From the NCBI GenBank assembly GCA_002696485.1, contig NZTP01000064.1:1-32324 (forward strand): 32,324 bases of DNA, read 5' to 3'. Shown piece after piece: positions 15,307 to 23,255 of the stretch (positions are counted from its first letter, which is position 1; the number at the start of each line of letters is the position of its first letter). A program made the translations under genes and the position numbers. Under the pieces are notes generated by a model. That model did no database searches, was not told the DNA's origin, and was given only the letters and a program-made list of their open reading frames with translations. Origin of the DNA: Altibacter sp. (GTDB lineage: Bacteria > Bacteroidota > Bacteroidia > Flavobacteriales > Flavobacteriaceae).

Positions 15307-18300
15307 TTATACTTTTTGTGCGGGGCGAATACGCCTGTTAAAATTCTTTGCAGAACTTGGCCGCGACTGAACATCGCTATACCTGGGATCTTGAATAATA
15401 GGGTAGCGCACCATTTTGGTAACTTCTATGGAGATACAATCGAATTCCTCTATGATGTTTCCGGTGATACCATAGATGCCTTTTCCTCGAAAGCGATAAG
15501 TTGCTGCCACGGGAGGAAAATGTACCGTATCTATAAAATCCCCATCGCGGTCCAGAAAGGTGCCAAAATACATCTGTTTCCCTTGAGAAGTGGTTGTGCG
15601 TTTTGTAGCGACCAGATAGCCTTCAATGGTTACGTTCTTCCCTATAAAAGCAGAGAGCTTTTTTACCCGCATACTGCTTCTTGCCGGAGCCAAGAGCAAA
15701 TCGAAAGGATTGCACAGCGGGAAGCCAAGGAGTTCCATTTCGTCAAAGGCATCTTCCATGCGTGTATTGGGTAGGTGTGGCGTTTGAAAGTTCATTTTTT
15801 TAGTTTTAAAAAGCGTTAATTCGGTGTTGTCAAGGGTCACTTTGTTAATTTTCATATGAGCTTCCCATAAGAGTTCACGTTTGTTTCTATGAGTGAAACG
15901 GAAAGCATTTATCTTTATAAGGATGTTTATCTGTTCTATGGAAATGACCACGCGATCTATAAAATCGTCCAAGCTTTCATAGCGCCCTCTTTGCTGACGC
16001 TCTGTAAGTATTTTTTTGATGATATTAGTTTCCAGTGCATGTAAGAAACTAAAGCCAAGGAAGATCGTTGTTCCTTGAATGATAGTTTCGGATGCACTGT
16101 GATTGATACAGGGAGCTACAATAGTTCCTCCATGCATGCGGGCTTCATGGACATAGAGTTCCGCAGAATAGAACCCTCCTCCATTGTTCAATGTAGCGAC
16201 CATATATTCCAAGGGATAGTATGCTTTAAGAAAAAGACTTTGGTAGCTTTCTACGGCATATGAAGCCGAATGCCCTTTTGCAAAGGCATATCCGGCAAAA
16301 CTTTCTATCTGTCGCCATACTTCGGCAGCAAGGGTTTCAGATTTTCCCGAAAGATGACAGTTGTCGAAAAACTGTTGTTTGACCTTTAAAAATTCTTCTC
16401 GCGAACGAAATTTTCCTGACATTCCCCTGCGTAACATATCTGCTTCACTAAGGGTGAGTCCTCCAAAGTAGTGAGCTACTTTTATTACATCTTCCTGGTA
16501 GACCATTACTCCATAGGTTTCGGGCATGATATCCAGCATGACAGGATGTGCTTCTTTTCGTTTTTCCGGATAGCGATAACGAAGGATATATTCGCGCATC
16601 ATTCCCGATTTTGCTACGCCGGGCCGAATGACCGAGCTCGCGGCTACAAGTCCCAGATAGTTGTCTACCTTCAACTTTCGAAGCAACATACGCATGGCCG
16701 GTGATTCTACATAAAAGCAACCAATCGCTTTGGCGTTTCGCAACAAGTCTTTGATACGTTCATCCTGTTTAAATCGTTTGATATCGTGAATGTCGATAGG
16801 GGGCAGGGTAGGGCGGTTGTACGCTACGATTCTTACACCATCTTTTATTTTTCCTAACCCACGCTGACTTAAAATATCGAATTTATACAAACCTATGTCT
16901 TCTGCTACTACCATATCGAACTGTGTCGTGGGAAACCCTTTGGGGGGCATAAAAGTGGCAGTATAATAATGTATGGGCTTTTCGGAGATAAGAATACCAC
17001 CGGCGTGGATGCCCAGGTAATTAGGGAATCCTTGGATGTATTGGCTGTAGGTAACCACCAATCGTGATAATTTGTCTAATTCTTCAAACCTGTATTCTCC
17101 TTTGGAAAGAAGTTCAATCTCCGCTGTTGGAAGTCCAAATACTTTTCCCAATTCCCGTATCGAAGCTTTGTATTTAAAGGTATTGTAAACCGTAAGAAGG
17201 GCTGTATTTTTGAACCTGTTAAAGATAAAGGCAGTGATGTCGTCACGGTCCTTCCATGAAAAATCGATATCGAAGTCGGGAGGGTTTGTGCGATACAAAT
17301 TAATGAATCGTTCAAAATAGAGGTCGAGTTCTATGGGGTCTACATCGGTGATGCGAAGTAAATACGCTACCACGCTATTCGCTCCGCTTCCACGGCCTAC
17401 GTAAAAATACTGTTTGCTGCGGGCGTACTTAAGGATTTTCCAATTGATGAGAAAATAAGAGACAAATCTTTTTTCCTTGATGATATACAATTCTTTTTCG
17501 ATGCGGTCTAAGATCTTATTGCCTGGGGTCTCATAGCGATACGGGATGCCTGCATAGGTAAGTTTTTTTAGCAGTTTAAAGTCAAGTATTTCATTCCCCG
17601 TATATGCATTTTGATTTTGAGGCGCTCGTTTGCTCATTTCAAAATCGATGTGACAACGACCCAGTAATCTCTTGGTATTTGTGATGAGTTCGGGAAACTC
17701 ATGAAACGGTTTCACGATGGAAGCTTCGTCAGCTAGGAGATCTGTTTCTCTTCCCTGTTCGGAAACGGCTAATTTACTAAGCAAGGTATTGTTGTCTATG
17801 GCCCGAAGCAACCGATGTGTATTAAAGTCCTTTTTGTCTTTGAAGGAGGCGGTATGTAACAGCACCAGCCTATGCAGTTGGTGTCGCCAAGGTGAGAATT
17901 TTAACCGATTGAGATCTGATTCCCGTACTCCTACAAATTCATTTGTAGTAAGCTCCCTATATGGGAAAGTCTCAAAGGGATAGATGGTAAAAGTATGTGG
18001 AAGCACAGGAGCCTGCTGCGGAATTTCGTTTTCCGGTAGCAAACAATGAGACAGAAACGTATTGATCTCACGAAAACCTTCATTATTCTGAGCTAAAAGA
18101 ATAAATTGTTGTTGTGCGCCCTTCCTGAAATCAACACCTACTACAGGACGTATACCGTGCTCGGGTGCTAAACGTACAATGTCTAAACACGCTGAGGTGG
18201 TATTGATGTCCGTTAATGCAAAACAGCCAATCCCAAGTTGCTGTGCTCGTTCGAGCAAGTCCTTGGGTTTCAAAGTCCCATAACGGAGACTGTAGTAGGA

Positions 18301-18318
18301 ATGGACATTAACAATCAT
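15307..18318 (-). CDS. short DnaE-type DNA polymerase III alpha (error-prone/DnaE2-like)
   Basis: About 1003 residues, shorter than replicative DnaE (over 1100, often 1400 in this phylum). Domains in order: a PHP domain with degenerate metal sites (VHSYYSLRYGT and ALTDINTTSA, where active forms have His/Asp), palm with the catalytic NPPDFDIDF and the KFDILSQRGLGKI segment carrying the third Asp, fingers and thumb with LRRGMSGKFRSREEFLKVK and FAKGHSASYA, a helix-hairpin-helix region, and an OB domain (VTIEGYLVATKRTTTSQGKQM). No tau-binding tail is seen. The partnership with dinB and SRAP suggests a translesion mutasome. The start is the ATG at 18318 (MIVNVHSYYS); the frame is open to 18420, but that runs through the promoter and operators. 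Confidence 0.92.
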   Translation of the reverse strand: MIVNVHSYYSLRYGTLKPKDLLERAQQLGIGCFALTDINTTSACLDIVRLAPEHGIRPVVGVDFRKGAQQQFILLAQNNEGFREINTFLSHCLLPENEIPQQAPVLPHTFTIYPFETFPYRELTTNEFVGVRESDLNRLKFSPWRHQLHRLVLLHTASFKDKKDFNTHRLLRAIDNNTLLSKLAVSEQGRETDLLADEASIVKPFHEFPELITNTKRLLGRCHIDFEMSKRAPQNQNAYTGNEILDFKLLKKLTYAGIPYRYETPGNKILDRIEKELYIIKEKRFVSYFLINWKILKYARSKQYFYVGRGSGANSVVAYLLRITDVDPIELDLYFERFINLYRTNPPDFDIDFSWKDRDDITAFIFNRFKNTALLTVYNTFKYKASIRELGKVFGLPTAEIELLSKGEYRFEELDKLSRLVVTYSQYIQGFPNYLGIHAGGILISEKPIHYYTATFMPPKGFPTTQFDMVVAEDIGLYKFDILSQRGLGKIKDGVRIVAYNRPTLPPIDIHDIKRFKQDERIKDLLRNAKAIGCFYVESPAMRMLLRKLKVDNYLGLVAASSVIRPGVAKSGMMREYILRYRYPEKRKEAHPVMLDIMPETYGVMVYQEDVIKVAHYFGGLTLSEADMLRRGMSGKFRSREEFLKVKQQFFDNCHLSGKSETLAAEVWRQIESFAGYAFAKGHSASYAVESYQSLFLKAYYPLEYMVATLNNGGGFYSAELYVHEARMHGGTIVAPCINHSASETIIQGTTIFLGFSFLHALETNIIKKILTERQQRGRYESLDDFIDRVVISIEQINILIKINAFRFTHRNKRELLWEAHMKINKVTLDNTELTLFKTKKMNFQTPHLPNTRMEDAFDEMELLGFPLCNPFDLLLAPARSSMRVKKLSAFIGKNVTIEGYLVATKRTTTSQGKQMYFGTFLDRDGDFIDTVHFPPVAATYRFRGKGIYGITGNIIEEFDCISIEVTKMVRYPIIQDPRYSDVQSRPSSAKNFNRRIRPAQKV

Positions 18319-18320
18319 AA

Positions 18321-18355
18321 TTTTGGATATATTCCAAAAATATGGAAATATTCCA
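18321..18355. promoter_or_regulatory. two overlapping operator-like inverted repeats at the dnaE promoter
   Basis: Repeat 1 is TTTTGGA-TATAT-TCCAAAA (18321-18339), covering the -7 box and start site. Repeat 2 is TGGAA-ATA-TTCCA (18343-18355), filling the spacer between -33 and -7. They share the half-site TGGA/TCCA. A repressor bound here would block the promoter; a LexA-like S24-family regulator is the natural candidate for a DinB/DnaE operon, but none is encoded in the window. Confidence 0.6.
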
Positions 18356-18365
18356 ATCAAGCAAA
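18335..18365 (-). promoter_or_regulatory. Bacteroidota promoter of the dnaE-dinB operon
   Basis: Reading the minus strand, TTTG (18365 to 18362), 19 bases, then TATTTTTG (18342 to 18335) match both the -33 and -7 consensus exactly with normal spacing. Transcription should start near 18328, giving a leader of about 10 bases before the ATG at 18318. Confidence 0.75.
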
Positions 18366-18427
18366 ATGAAGTTGTAAACAATTTTACATGTTCATTACTT
18401 TTGCAAGAGGGATTGAGCACGACTACC

Positions 18428-18515
18428 TTGCCTATGCCGGCAGGCAGGCATGTAGTGGCAAAAGCCTGCCTTTGCCGTCAGACAGGCCCGACCCAGCAAA
18501 GCGGGGCTTCCCCTA
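18428..18515. repeat. GC-rich palindromic intergenic repeat (REP-like)
   Basis: This stretch is far richer in G and C than its surroundings and holds nested inverted repeats: GGCAGGC (18439-18445) with GCCTGCC (18464-18470), and GGCAAA (18457-18462) with TTTGCC (18471-18476). Tandem GGCA units and a second C/G-rich part (18487-18513) follow. It lies between the divergent dnaE and dnaK promoters. It looks like a dispersed intergenic repeat, but only one copy is visible here. Confidence 0.5.
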
Positions 18516-18526
18516 AAACAAAATAA

Positions 18527-18541
18527 CTGACACCCTGTCAG
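18527..18541. promoter_or_regulatory. perfect dyad upstream of dnaK
   Basis: CTGACA-CCC-TGTCAG is a perfect inverted repeat with 6-bp arms and a 3-base centre. It ends 11 bases before the -24-like element of dnaK, so it is a probable binding site for a regulator of the chaperone gene. The regulator is unknown. Confidence 0.55.
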
Positions 18542-18552
18542 AGTCTTTCCGC

Positions 18553-18568
18553 TGGCATAATCCTTGTC
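18553..18568 (+). promoter_or_regulatory. sigma-54-like -24/-12 promoter of dnaK
   Basis: TGGCA (18553-18557) is followed after exactly six bases by TTG (18564-18566), as in the sigma-54 pattern TGGCAC-N5-TTGC. The final C of the -12 box is replaced (TTGTC). Transcription would begin near 18578, about 45 bases before the dnaK ATG. No good TAnnTTTG box is visible in this leader. Confidence 0.45.
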
Positions 18569-18622
18569 ATAAACACTGCGTACTAAATAAATTGAACTAG
18601 TAAAATATATAATTATAACACT

Positions 18623-20533
18623 ATGAGTAAAATAATTGGAATCGACTTAGGAACTACCAACTCGTGTGTCGCCGTAATGGAGGGTAGCGAGCCAACTGTA
18701 ATTCCGAATGCCGAAGGAAAAAGAACCACACCTTCTGTAATTGCTTTTGTAGAAGGTGGTGAAATTAAAGTAGGGGATCCCGCAAAACGACAAGCGGTGA
18801 CCAACCCTAAGAAGACCATTTCTTCCATCAAACGATTTATGGGGAATAAGTTTTCTGAATCGAAAGCGGAAGCCGAACGCGCTGCATTCGATGTGAAAAA
18901 AGGAGATAATGATACGCCTCGCGTGGACATCGACGGGCGTCTCTATACACCACAGGAATTGAGTGCCATGATTCTTCAAAAGATGAAGAAAACGGCCGAA
19001 GATTACCTGGGGCAGGACGTAACTGAAGCGGTAATCACCGTTCCTGCGTATTTTAACGACAGTCAGCGTCAAGCAACCAAAGAAGCCGGTGAGATCGCCG
19101 GATTGAAAGTGCGTCGTATTATCAACGAACCTACAGCGGCGGCGTTGGCGTACGGACTGGATAAAAAAGGACAAGACCAGAAGATCGTTGTTTTTGACTT
19201 TGGTGGGGGTACACATGATGTATCCATCCTAGAGTTGGGAGACGGTGTGTTTGAAGTATTGTCTACAGATGGTGATACCCATTTAGGGGGTGATGATGTT
19301 GACCAAAAGATCATCAACTGGCTGGCAGACGAATTTCAGAAGGAAGAAGATATGGACCTTCGCAAAGACCCGATGGCGTTACAACGCTTGAAGGAAGCTG
19401 CCGAAAAGGCCAAGATCGAATTGTCTTCCTCTTCGCAGACTGAGATTAACCTGCCTTACGTAACAGCTACGGCCAGCGGACCAAAGCACTTGGTGAAGAC
19501 CTTAACCCGTTCTAAGTTCGAGCAATTGATCGACGATCTGGTTAAAAGAACCATCAAACCTTGTGAGTCGGCGTTGAAAGCAGCCGGACTGTCTAAGAGC
19601 GATATTGATGAGATCATTCTTGTTGGTGGATCTACACGTATTCCTGCTGTACAGGAAGCGGTAGAGAAGTTCTTCGGAAAGGCACCCAGCAAAGGAGTGA
19701 ATCCCGATGAGGTAGTGGCCGTTGGTGCTGCGATCCAGGGCGGTGTCTTGACAGGAGATGTGAAAGATGTCTTGTTATTGGACGTGACGCCATTGTCTTT
19801 AGGTATTGAAACCATGGGTGGTGTGATGACTAAGTTGATCGAGGCAAATACGACCATTCCTACCAAGAAATCACAGATATTCTCTACAGCGGCCGACAAT
19901 CAGCCTAGTGTAGAGATCCATGTACTGCAAGGAGAACGTCCTATGGCAGCCGATAATAAAACCATTGGTCGCTTCCACTTAGACGGGATCCCGCCGGCAC
20001 AGCGCGGTGTACCACAGATCGAGGTAACTTTCGATATTGATGCCAACGGTATCATTAAAGTAAGCGCTACCGATAAGGCCACGAATAAGACGCAAGACAT
20101 TAGAATTGAAGCTTCCAGCGGTTTGACCGAAGAAGAGATCAAGAAGATGAAAGCTGAAGCCGAAGCGAATGCCGAAAGTGATAAGGCTGCTAAGGAGAAA
20201 GTGGACAAGATCAATGAAGCCGACGCGATGATCTTCCAGACTGAAAAGCAACTGAAAGAGTTTGGCGATAAATTGTCTGATGACAAGAAGAAGCCTATCG
20301 AAGATGCTTTGGAAGAGTTGAAGAAAGCGTACGAGACCAAAGAAGTGGCAAACATTCAGCCTGCGTTGGATAAGATCAACGAAGCATGGAAAACAGCTTC
20401 CGAAGAGATGTACAAGGCACAAGCCGAAGCTCAGCAGGGTGCTCCAACAGGAGAGCCACAAGGTGACACGTCCGGCCAGAACGGCAGTGAGAACGCCGAT
20501 GTGGAAGACGTAGACTTCGAAGAAGTGAAATAA
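18623..20533 (+). CDS. dnaK: Hsp70 chaperone DnaK
   Basis: A 636-residue cytoplasmic Hsp70. The nucleotide-binding domain starts with [15 protein letters not shown] and has the phosphate-2 loop [16 protein letters not shown] (the His in GGGTHDVS is typical of Bacteroidota) and [14 protein letters not shown]. The substrate-binding beta domain (about 390-505) is followed by a helical lid and an acidic end [11 protein letters not shown] resembling the EEVD-like tail. With DnaJ and GrpE, neither of which is in this window, it folds and rescues proteins using ATP. It stands alone between a sigma-54-like promoter with a dyad and a strong terminator. The start is the first ATG, 45 bases after the predicted transcription start. 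Confidence 0.98.
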   Translation: MSKIIGIDLGTTNSCVAVMEGSEPTVIPNAEGKRTTPSVIAFVEGGEIKVGDPAKRQAVTNPKKTISSIKRFMGNKFSESKAEAERAAFDVKKGDNDTPRVDIDGRLYTPQELSAMILQKMKKTAEDYLGQDVTEAVITVPAYFNDSQRQATKEAGEIAGLKVRRIINEPTAAALAYGLDKKGQDQKIVVFDFGGGTHDVSILELGDGVFEVLSTDGDTHLGGDDVDQKIINWLADEFQKEEDMDLRKDPMALQRLKEAAEKAKIELSSSSQTEINLPYVTATASGPKHLVKTLTRSKFEQLIDDLVKRTIKPCESALKAAGLSKSDIDEIILVGGSTRIPAVQEAVEKFFGKAPSKGVNPDEVVAVGAAIQGGVLTGDVKDVLLLDVTPLSLGIETMGGVMTKLIEANTTIPTKKSQIFSTAADNQPSVEIHVLQGERPMAADNKTIGRFHLDGIPPAQRGVPQIEVTFDIDANGIIKVSATDKATNKTQDIRIEASSGLTEEEIKKMKAEAEANAESDKAAKEKVDKINEADAMIFQTEKQLKEFGDKLSDDKKKPIEDALEELKKAYETKEVANIQPALDKINEAWKTASEEMYKAQAEAQQGAPTGEPQGDTSGQNGSENADVEDVDFEEVK

Positions 20534-20594
20534 GACGTCAATGAATGCATTCTGCTGAGAAGCGGAAGCATCACGACGAGAAATAGAGAAAAAA

Positions 20595-20623
20595 ATGCCC
20601 TGCAAATGCGGGGCATTTTTTTT
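20595..20623 (+). terminator. Rho-independent terminator of dnaK
   Basis: ATGCCCTGC (20595-20603) pairs with GCGGGGCAT (20608-20616) through nine positions, one a G-T wobble, around the loop AAAT. Eight T residues follow (20616-20623), and an A run precedes the hairpin. Confidence 0.9.
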
Positions 20624-20687
20624 GGTTCCTATCTAGATCAACACCATTGCTCCGTAAAGCAATTCTTTGAGTTACACCGGGGTATAC

Positions 20688-20742
20688 CCGAAGTACAGCC
20701 GAAGTAAAGCCGAAGTAAAGCCGCATTAAAGCCGAAGTAATA
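20688..20742. repeat. 11-bp tandem repeat, five units
   Basis: Five consecutive 11-base units follow the pattern CCGAAGTAAAG. Unit 1 has C for one A, unit 4 reads CCGCATTAAAG and unit 5 ends ATA. The period is close to one helical turn. It is in the spacer between dnaK and the convergent T9SS gene; the units are too short and lack spacers for CRISPR. Confidence 0.8.
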
Positions 20743-21034
20743 ACTTTTTAGAAAGCACATTTTATAAGTCTTTTCCTACTATTTTAACACATATCAGCCT
20801 ATTACAGTGATGCAAAATCTTACCTGGCTCGTATGAACGATAAAGATTTTGAACGTCATGAGGAATGGAATTAGCGAAAGCATACAGTGCCGGTCGCCAA
20901 CGCTAAATGCATGAATAGTTAACAAGGAACGTATGAACCTTCTTAGGTTGTAGTCTTTTCTTTATATTAAGCTATGTGTTTTTGACATCGCGGGCCTTAT
21001 CATATGCTATTTAAAAGTTTGTTCTTAAGGAATG
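20743..21034. other. intergenic stretch with no supported feature
   Basis: No convincing gene, RNA or hairpin terminator is seen. A 13-codon frame starting near 20833 has no support. The region is simply the gap between convergent genes. Confidence 0.5.
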
Positions 21035-22210
21035 TTATTCTTTTATGATCTTGTCATGAAATACTGTACCATCGACGTGGCTATTAATAAAATACAATCC
21101 GGTAGACCATCCGCTAGTATCAATTTCGCCATTTAGAGTACCCGGTTCTATTCTTAAAATAGATTGTCCTGCTTGAGTGATCACCTCCATGAATTCTATC
21201 GGAACTTCATTTACAAATAAGAGGCGATCTTTGACAGGATTCGGATAAAACTGTAGTCGTTGTTCTGTAGCATTAGCAATACCAAGAATATCTTTATCGT
21301 ACGAACCGGCCCATCCATATTGTGTGGTTGTGCCCGGTCGAATAATTCCTAAAGAAGTTGACAGCCCTGTATTTGTATTGATCACTCTGAGCTCTGAATC
21401 TCCAAGAGCCCCATTATACGCCGTATTCAGTAATTGATCGGTAGCATAATCGAATGTAAGTCCTTGTCCGAAATTAGCATCATAGCCAATAGGGCCTATT
21501 GCGCTGGTAATACCGGTAGCTACATCAATACCATACACGATATCATCATCAATGTCTATAGTGATGAGCGTATTAACACCGTCACTCCCCAGTGCAACAG
21601 GAACAATAAGTCCATTATTTCCGCCAATCATCTGGGCCTCCCAGGTTGTGGTATTAAGTTCTAACAAATGACTGCTGTCCACGCCATTCGTTGAAATGGC
21701 ATATAGCTGACCGTTGGGAGCTCCTAAAAGTTCTATTCCAGTGATAATTTCATTTGGGGGAAGGTTCGAAACACTACCTTGAAGTGTATAGTTATTATTT
21801 TCGACTCCTCTTATATACACTTGATTAAGATTATCGATGATGACAGCGCTGTTAGGGGGAGTCCCTCGGACTATACCAGCCCCTTCGAACTCGGTAAGGG
21901 AAGAAGGGCCAAAGTTTTCCGGTAATGCGAGATCTTCAGGATCAATAGAAACTACTGAAACAGGCGTTACTGCCTGAGTTGCTCCCAAACGCCTCCGCAA
22001 AAGACTTTCGGTAACAGGTGTCTCACTATTTAAAGCAGCCTGATTTCTAATAAATTGTAATTCCTCGACAGTATAAACATCCATCACACTACCCATGTGA
22101 TTCACTTTCATTCGATCCAATAATTCATCAAGGGTGTAATCTACCTGAGCCGTTGTAGTAACGCAAATCCCTAGTAGCATTCCCCATTTCACGATGTTGC
22201 TCCATTTCAT
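21035..22210 (-). CDS. secreted T9SS-sorted protein with beta-propeller-like body
   Basis: A 391-residue protein. A signal peptide (about 1-22, ending TTTAQ) is followed by a linker, then a repeat-rich body (about 105-310) with strand-loop units such as LYAISTNG, LLELNTTTW, VYGIDVATG and LRVINTNTG. These resemble NHL/DUF4394-type propeller blades. The C-terminal 70 residues form a type A T9SS sorting domain: LQFYPNPVKDRLLF at the start, DTSGWSTGLYFI in the middle and a final KIIKE. It should be exported and attached to the cell surface or released. The function of the body is unknown. A perfect 15-bp palindrome lies in the leader, 14 bases before the ATG. Confidence 0.85.
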   Translation of the reverse strand: MKWSNIVKWGMLLGICVTTTAQVDYTLDELLDRMKVNHMGSVMDVYTVEELQFIRNQAALNSETPVTESLLRRRLGATQAVTPVSVVSIDPEDLALPENFGPSSLTEFEGAGIVRGTPPNSAVIIDNLNQVYIRGVENNNYTLQGSVSNLPPNEIITGIELLGAPNGQLYAISTNGVDSSHLLELNTTTWEAQMIGGNNGLIVPVALGSDGVNTLITIDIDDDIVYGIDVATGITSAIGPIGYDANFGQGLTFDYATDQLLNTAYNGALGDSELRVINTNTGLSTSLGIIRPGTTTQYGWAGSYDKDILGIANATEQRLQFYPNPVKDRLLFVNEVPIEFMEVITQAGQSILRIEPGTLNGEIDTSGWSTGLYFINSHVDGTVFHDKIIKE

Positions 22211-22223
22211 ATCTTGAGATTAA

Positions 22224-22238
22224 TTGATTAGTAATCAA
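22224..22238. promoter_or_regulatory. perfect palindrome in the leader of the T9SS gene
   Basis: TTGATTA-G-TAATCAA is a perfect inverted repeat with 7-bp arms around a single base, 14 bases upstream of the ATG at 22210. It could be an operator for a dimeric regulator; it is too A/T-rich to be a terminator. Confidence 0.4.
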
Positions 22239-22285
22239 CAAGATACAAAATTTTTAATGAATAGATATGTAACTGAAAACCGTAC

Positions 22286-22738
22286 TTACGATTCACATCG
22301 ATCCTTAAGCCTTTCTAAAGCTTTTGGCCAAGTAGTTTCAAAATAGCTTTTCCATTCCGCATTCGCATCCATTGTCACCTTAAGAAGCGTTGTATGGGGG
22401 CCTTCAGAAACAAAAGTATATTCCTCTCGTGCGCCGGCCCATTGTTCAATTTCAGGTCCTGTAGTGATCTCCTTTCCGTCCTGAACGATTCCCAGATGCT
22501 CAATACTAATAAACTCTTTGGGGCGCACTTCTCGAATACGGCTTACCATACCACCAACTCCTTGTTCCTCATCTTCGCCCAAAAACAGCATTTTCGAACC
22601 CGCTTCCCAGGTTCCTTTAAAATGCGAAGTAGGGTTGAAGGCTGCCGTCCAATGACGGAATCCGGCATCGCTTAGCATCGTTTGGTATACCGTTGCGACA
22701 GGTGCCTGAATATGAATATCAAAATGAAGTGTTTCCAT
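22286..22738 (-). CDS. SRPBCC/AHSA1-domain protein
   Basis: A 150-residue single-domain protein of the START-like SRPBCC fold, AHSA1 (Hsp90 ATPase activator homologue) subgroup. It opens with LHFDIHIQAPVATVYQTMLSDAGFRHWTAAFNPTSHFKGTWEAGSKMLF (described by its segments: the N-terminal strand, the APVATVYQ helix and the FKGTWEAGS strand) and ends with an amphipathic helix (SYFETTWPKALERLKDR). Bacterial members bind hydrophobic ligands or have no known role. It lies 11 bases downstream of a second AHSA1-type gene on the same strand, so the two are probably one transcript. Confidence 0.85.
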   Translation of the reverse strand: METLHFDIHIQAPVATVYQTMLSDAGFRHWTAAFNPTSHFKGTWEAGSKMLFLGEDEEQGVGGMVSRIREVRPKEFISIEHLGIVQDGKEITTGPEIEQWAGAREEYTFVSEGPHTTLLKVTMDANAEWKSYFETTWPKALERLKDRCES

Positions 22739-22749
22739 AGGACTAAGAT

Positions 22750-23175
22750 CTACTTGTTTTTGCTTTCAACATAGGTTTTAAATGAATTCAAAATCGCCTG
22801 CCAGCCGCTTCGTTGCAATTCTTTTGAATTCTCTTCTTCGGGATCGAAGGTTTCTTCCACCAAGACTCCGTCTTCCTTCGGAATAAACAATACGCGCACT
22901 CCTCTGCCGTCGTCCAGTGTAAAGGCGATACGTTCTTTTTCTTTGATCTCGGTATAGGTTCCTTCAAAATCAAAACCCACACTGCCGTCCTTGGCTTCCA
23001 TACGATAGCTGAAGCGACCGTCTTCTTTGAGGTCGTTGGTAGCGCCTGGCGTATGCCAATCGGGTGATGCATGGTTCCATTGTGTAATGTGCTTAGGCGT
23101 CACCCAGCAGGTCCATACGAAATCCAGTGGCGCCTCCACCATGACCGATACTTTGATGCGATCTGATTCTTTCAT
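22750..23175 (-). CDS. SRPBCC/AHSA1-domain protein, second copy
   Basis: A 141-residue AHSA1-type protein with the pattern VSVMVEAPLDFVWTCWVTPKHITQWNHASPDWHTP near the N-terminus, GRFSYRMEAKDGSVGFDFEGTY in the middle and SGWQAILNSFKTYVE at the end. These are hallmarks of the family also called ATPase or polyketide-cyclase-like. Its similarity to the following gene is limited to the fold, so it is not a recent duplicate. The frame is open to a TTG at 23190, but the ATG at 23175 has AAGGAG six bases before it and fits the family length. Ligand and role are unknown. Confidence 0.87.
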   Translation of the reverse strand: MKESDRIKVSVMVEAPLDFVWTCWVTPKHITQWNHASPDWHTPGATNDLKEDGRFSYRMEAKDGSVGFDFEGTYTEIKEKERIAFTLDDGRGVRVLFIPKEDGVLVEETFDPEEENSKELQRSGWQAILNSFKTYVESKNK

Positions 23176-23181
23176 AGATAG

Positions 23182-23187
23182 CTCCTT
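23182..23187 (-). promoter_or_regulatory. Shine-Dalgarno sequence fixing the start of the AHSA1 gene
   Basis: On the minus strand AAGGAG lies six bases before the ATG at 23175. It favours that start over the in-frame TTG at 23190. Confidence 0.55.
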
Positions 23188-23255
23188 CAAAAAGATTTAG
23201 AATCCGTTTTTTCAGCATAAAAGTATAAAAAAAAGAGATTGAGCCATCCACAAAG

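Noticed and set aside
13255-18318. Repair cassette as a recently acquired mobile island
   Set aside because: No integrase, transposase, tRNA, direct repeats or clear composition change flank it; the neighbours are housekeeping genes.
20688-20742. Short regular repeats as a possible CRISPR array
   Set aside because: The units are 11 bases, directly tandem and have no spacers; no cas gene is nearby.
20833-20874. Tiny frame (13 codons) in the spacer after dnaK
   Set aside because: Too short, with no ribosome-binding site, promoter or recognisable sequence.
22286-23175. The two AHSA1 genes as a recent tandem duplication
   Set aside because: The proteins share the fold and motif positions but little direct sequence identity.
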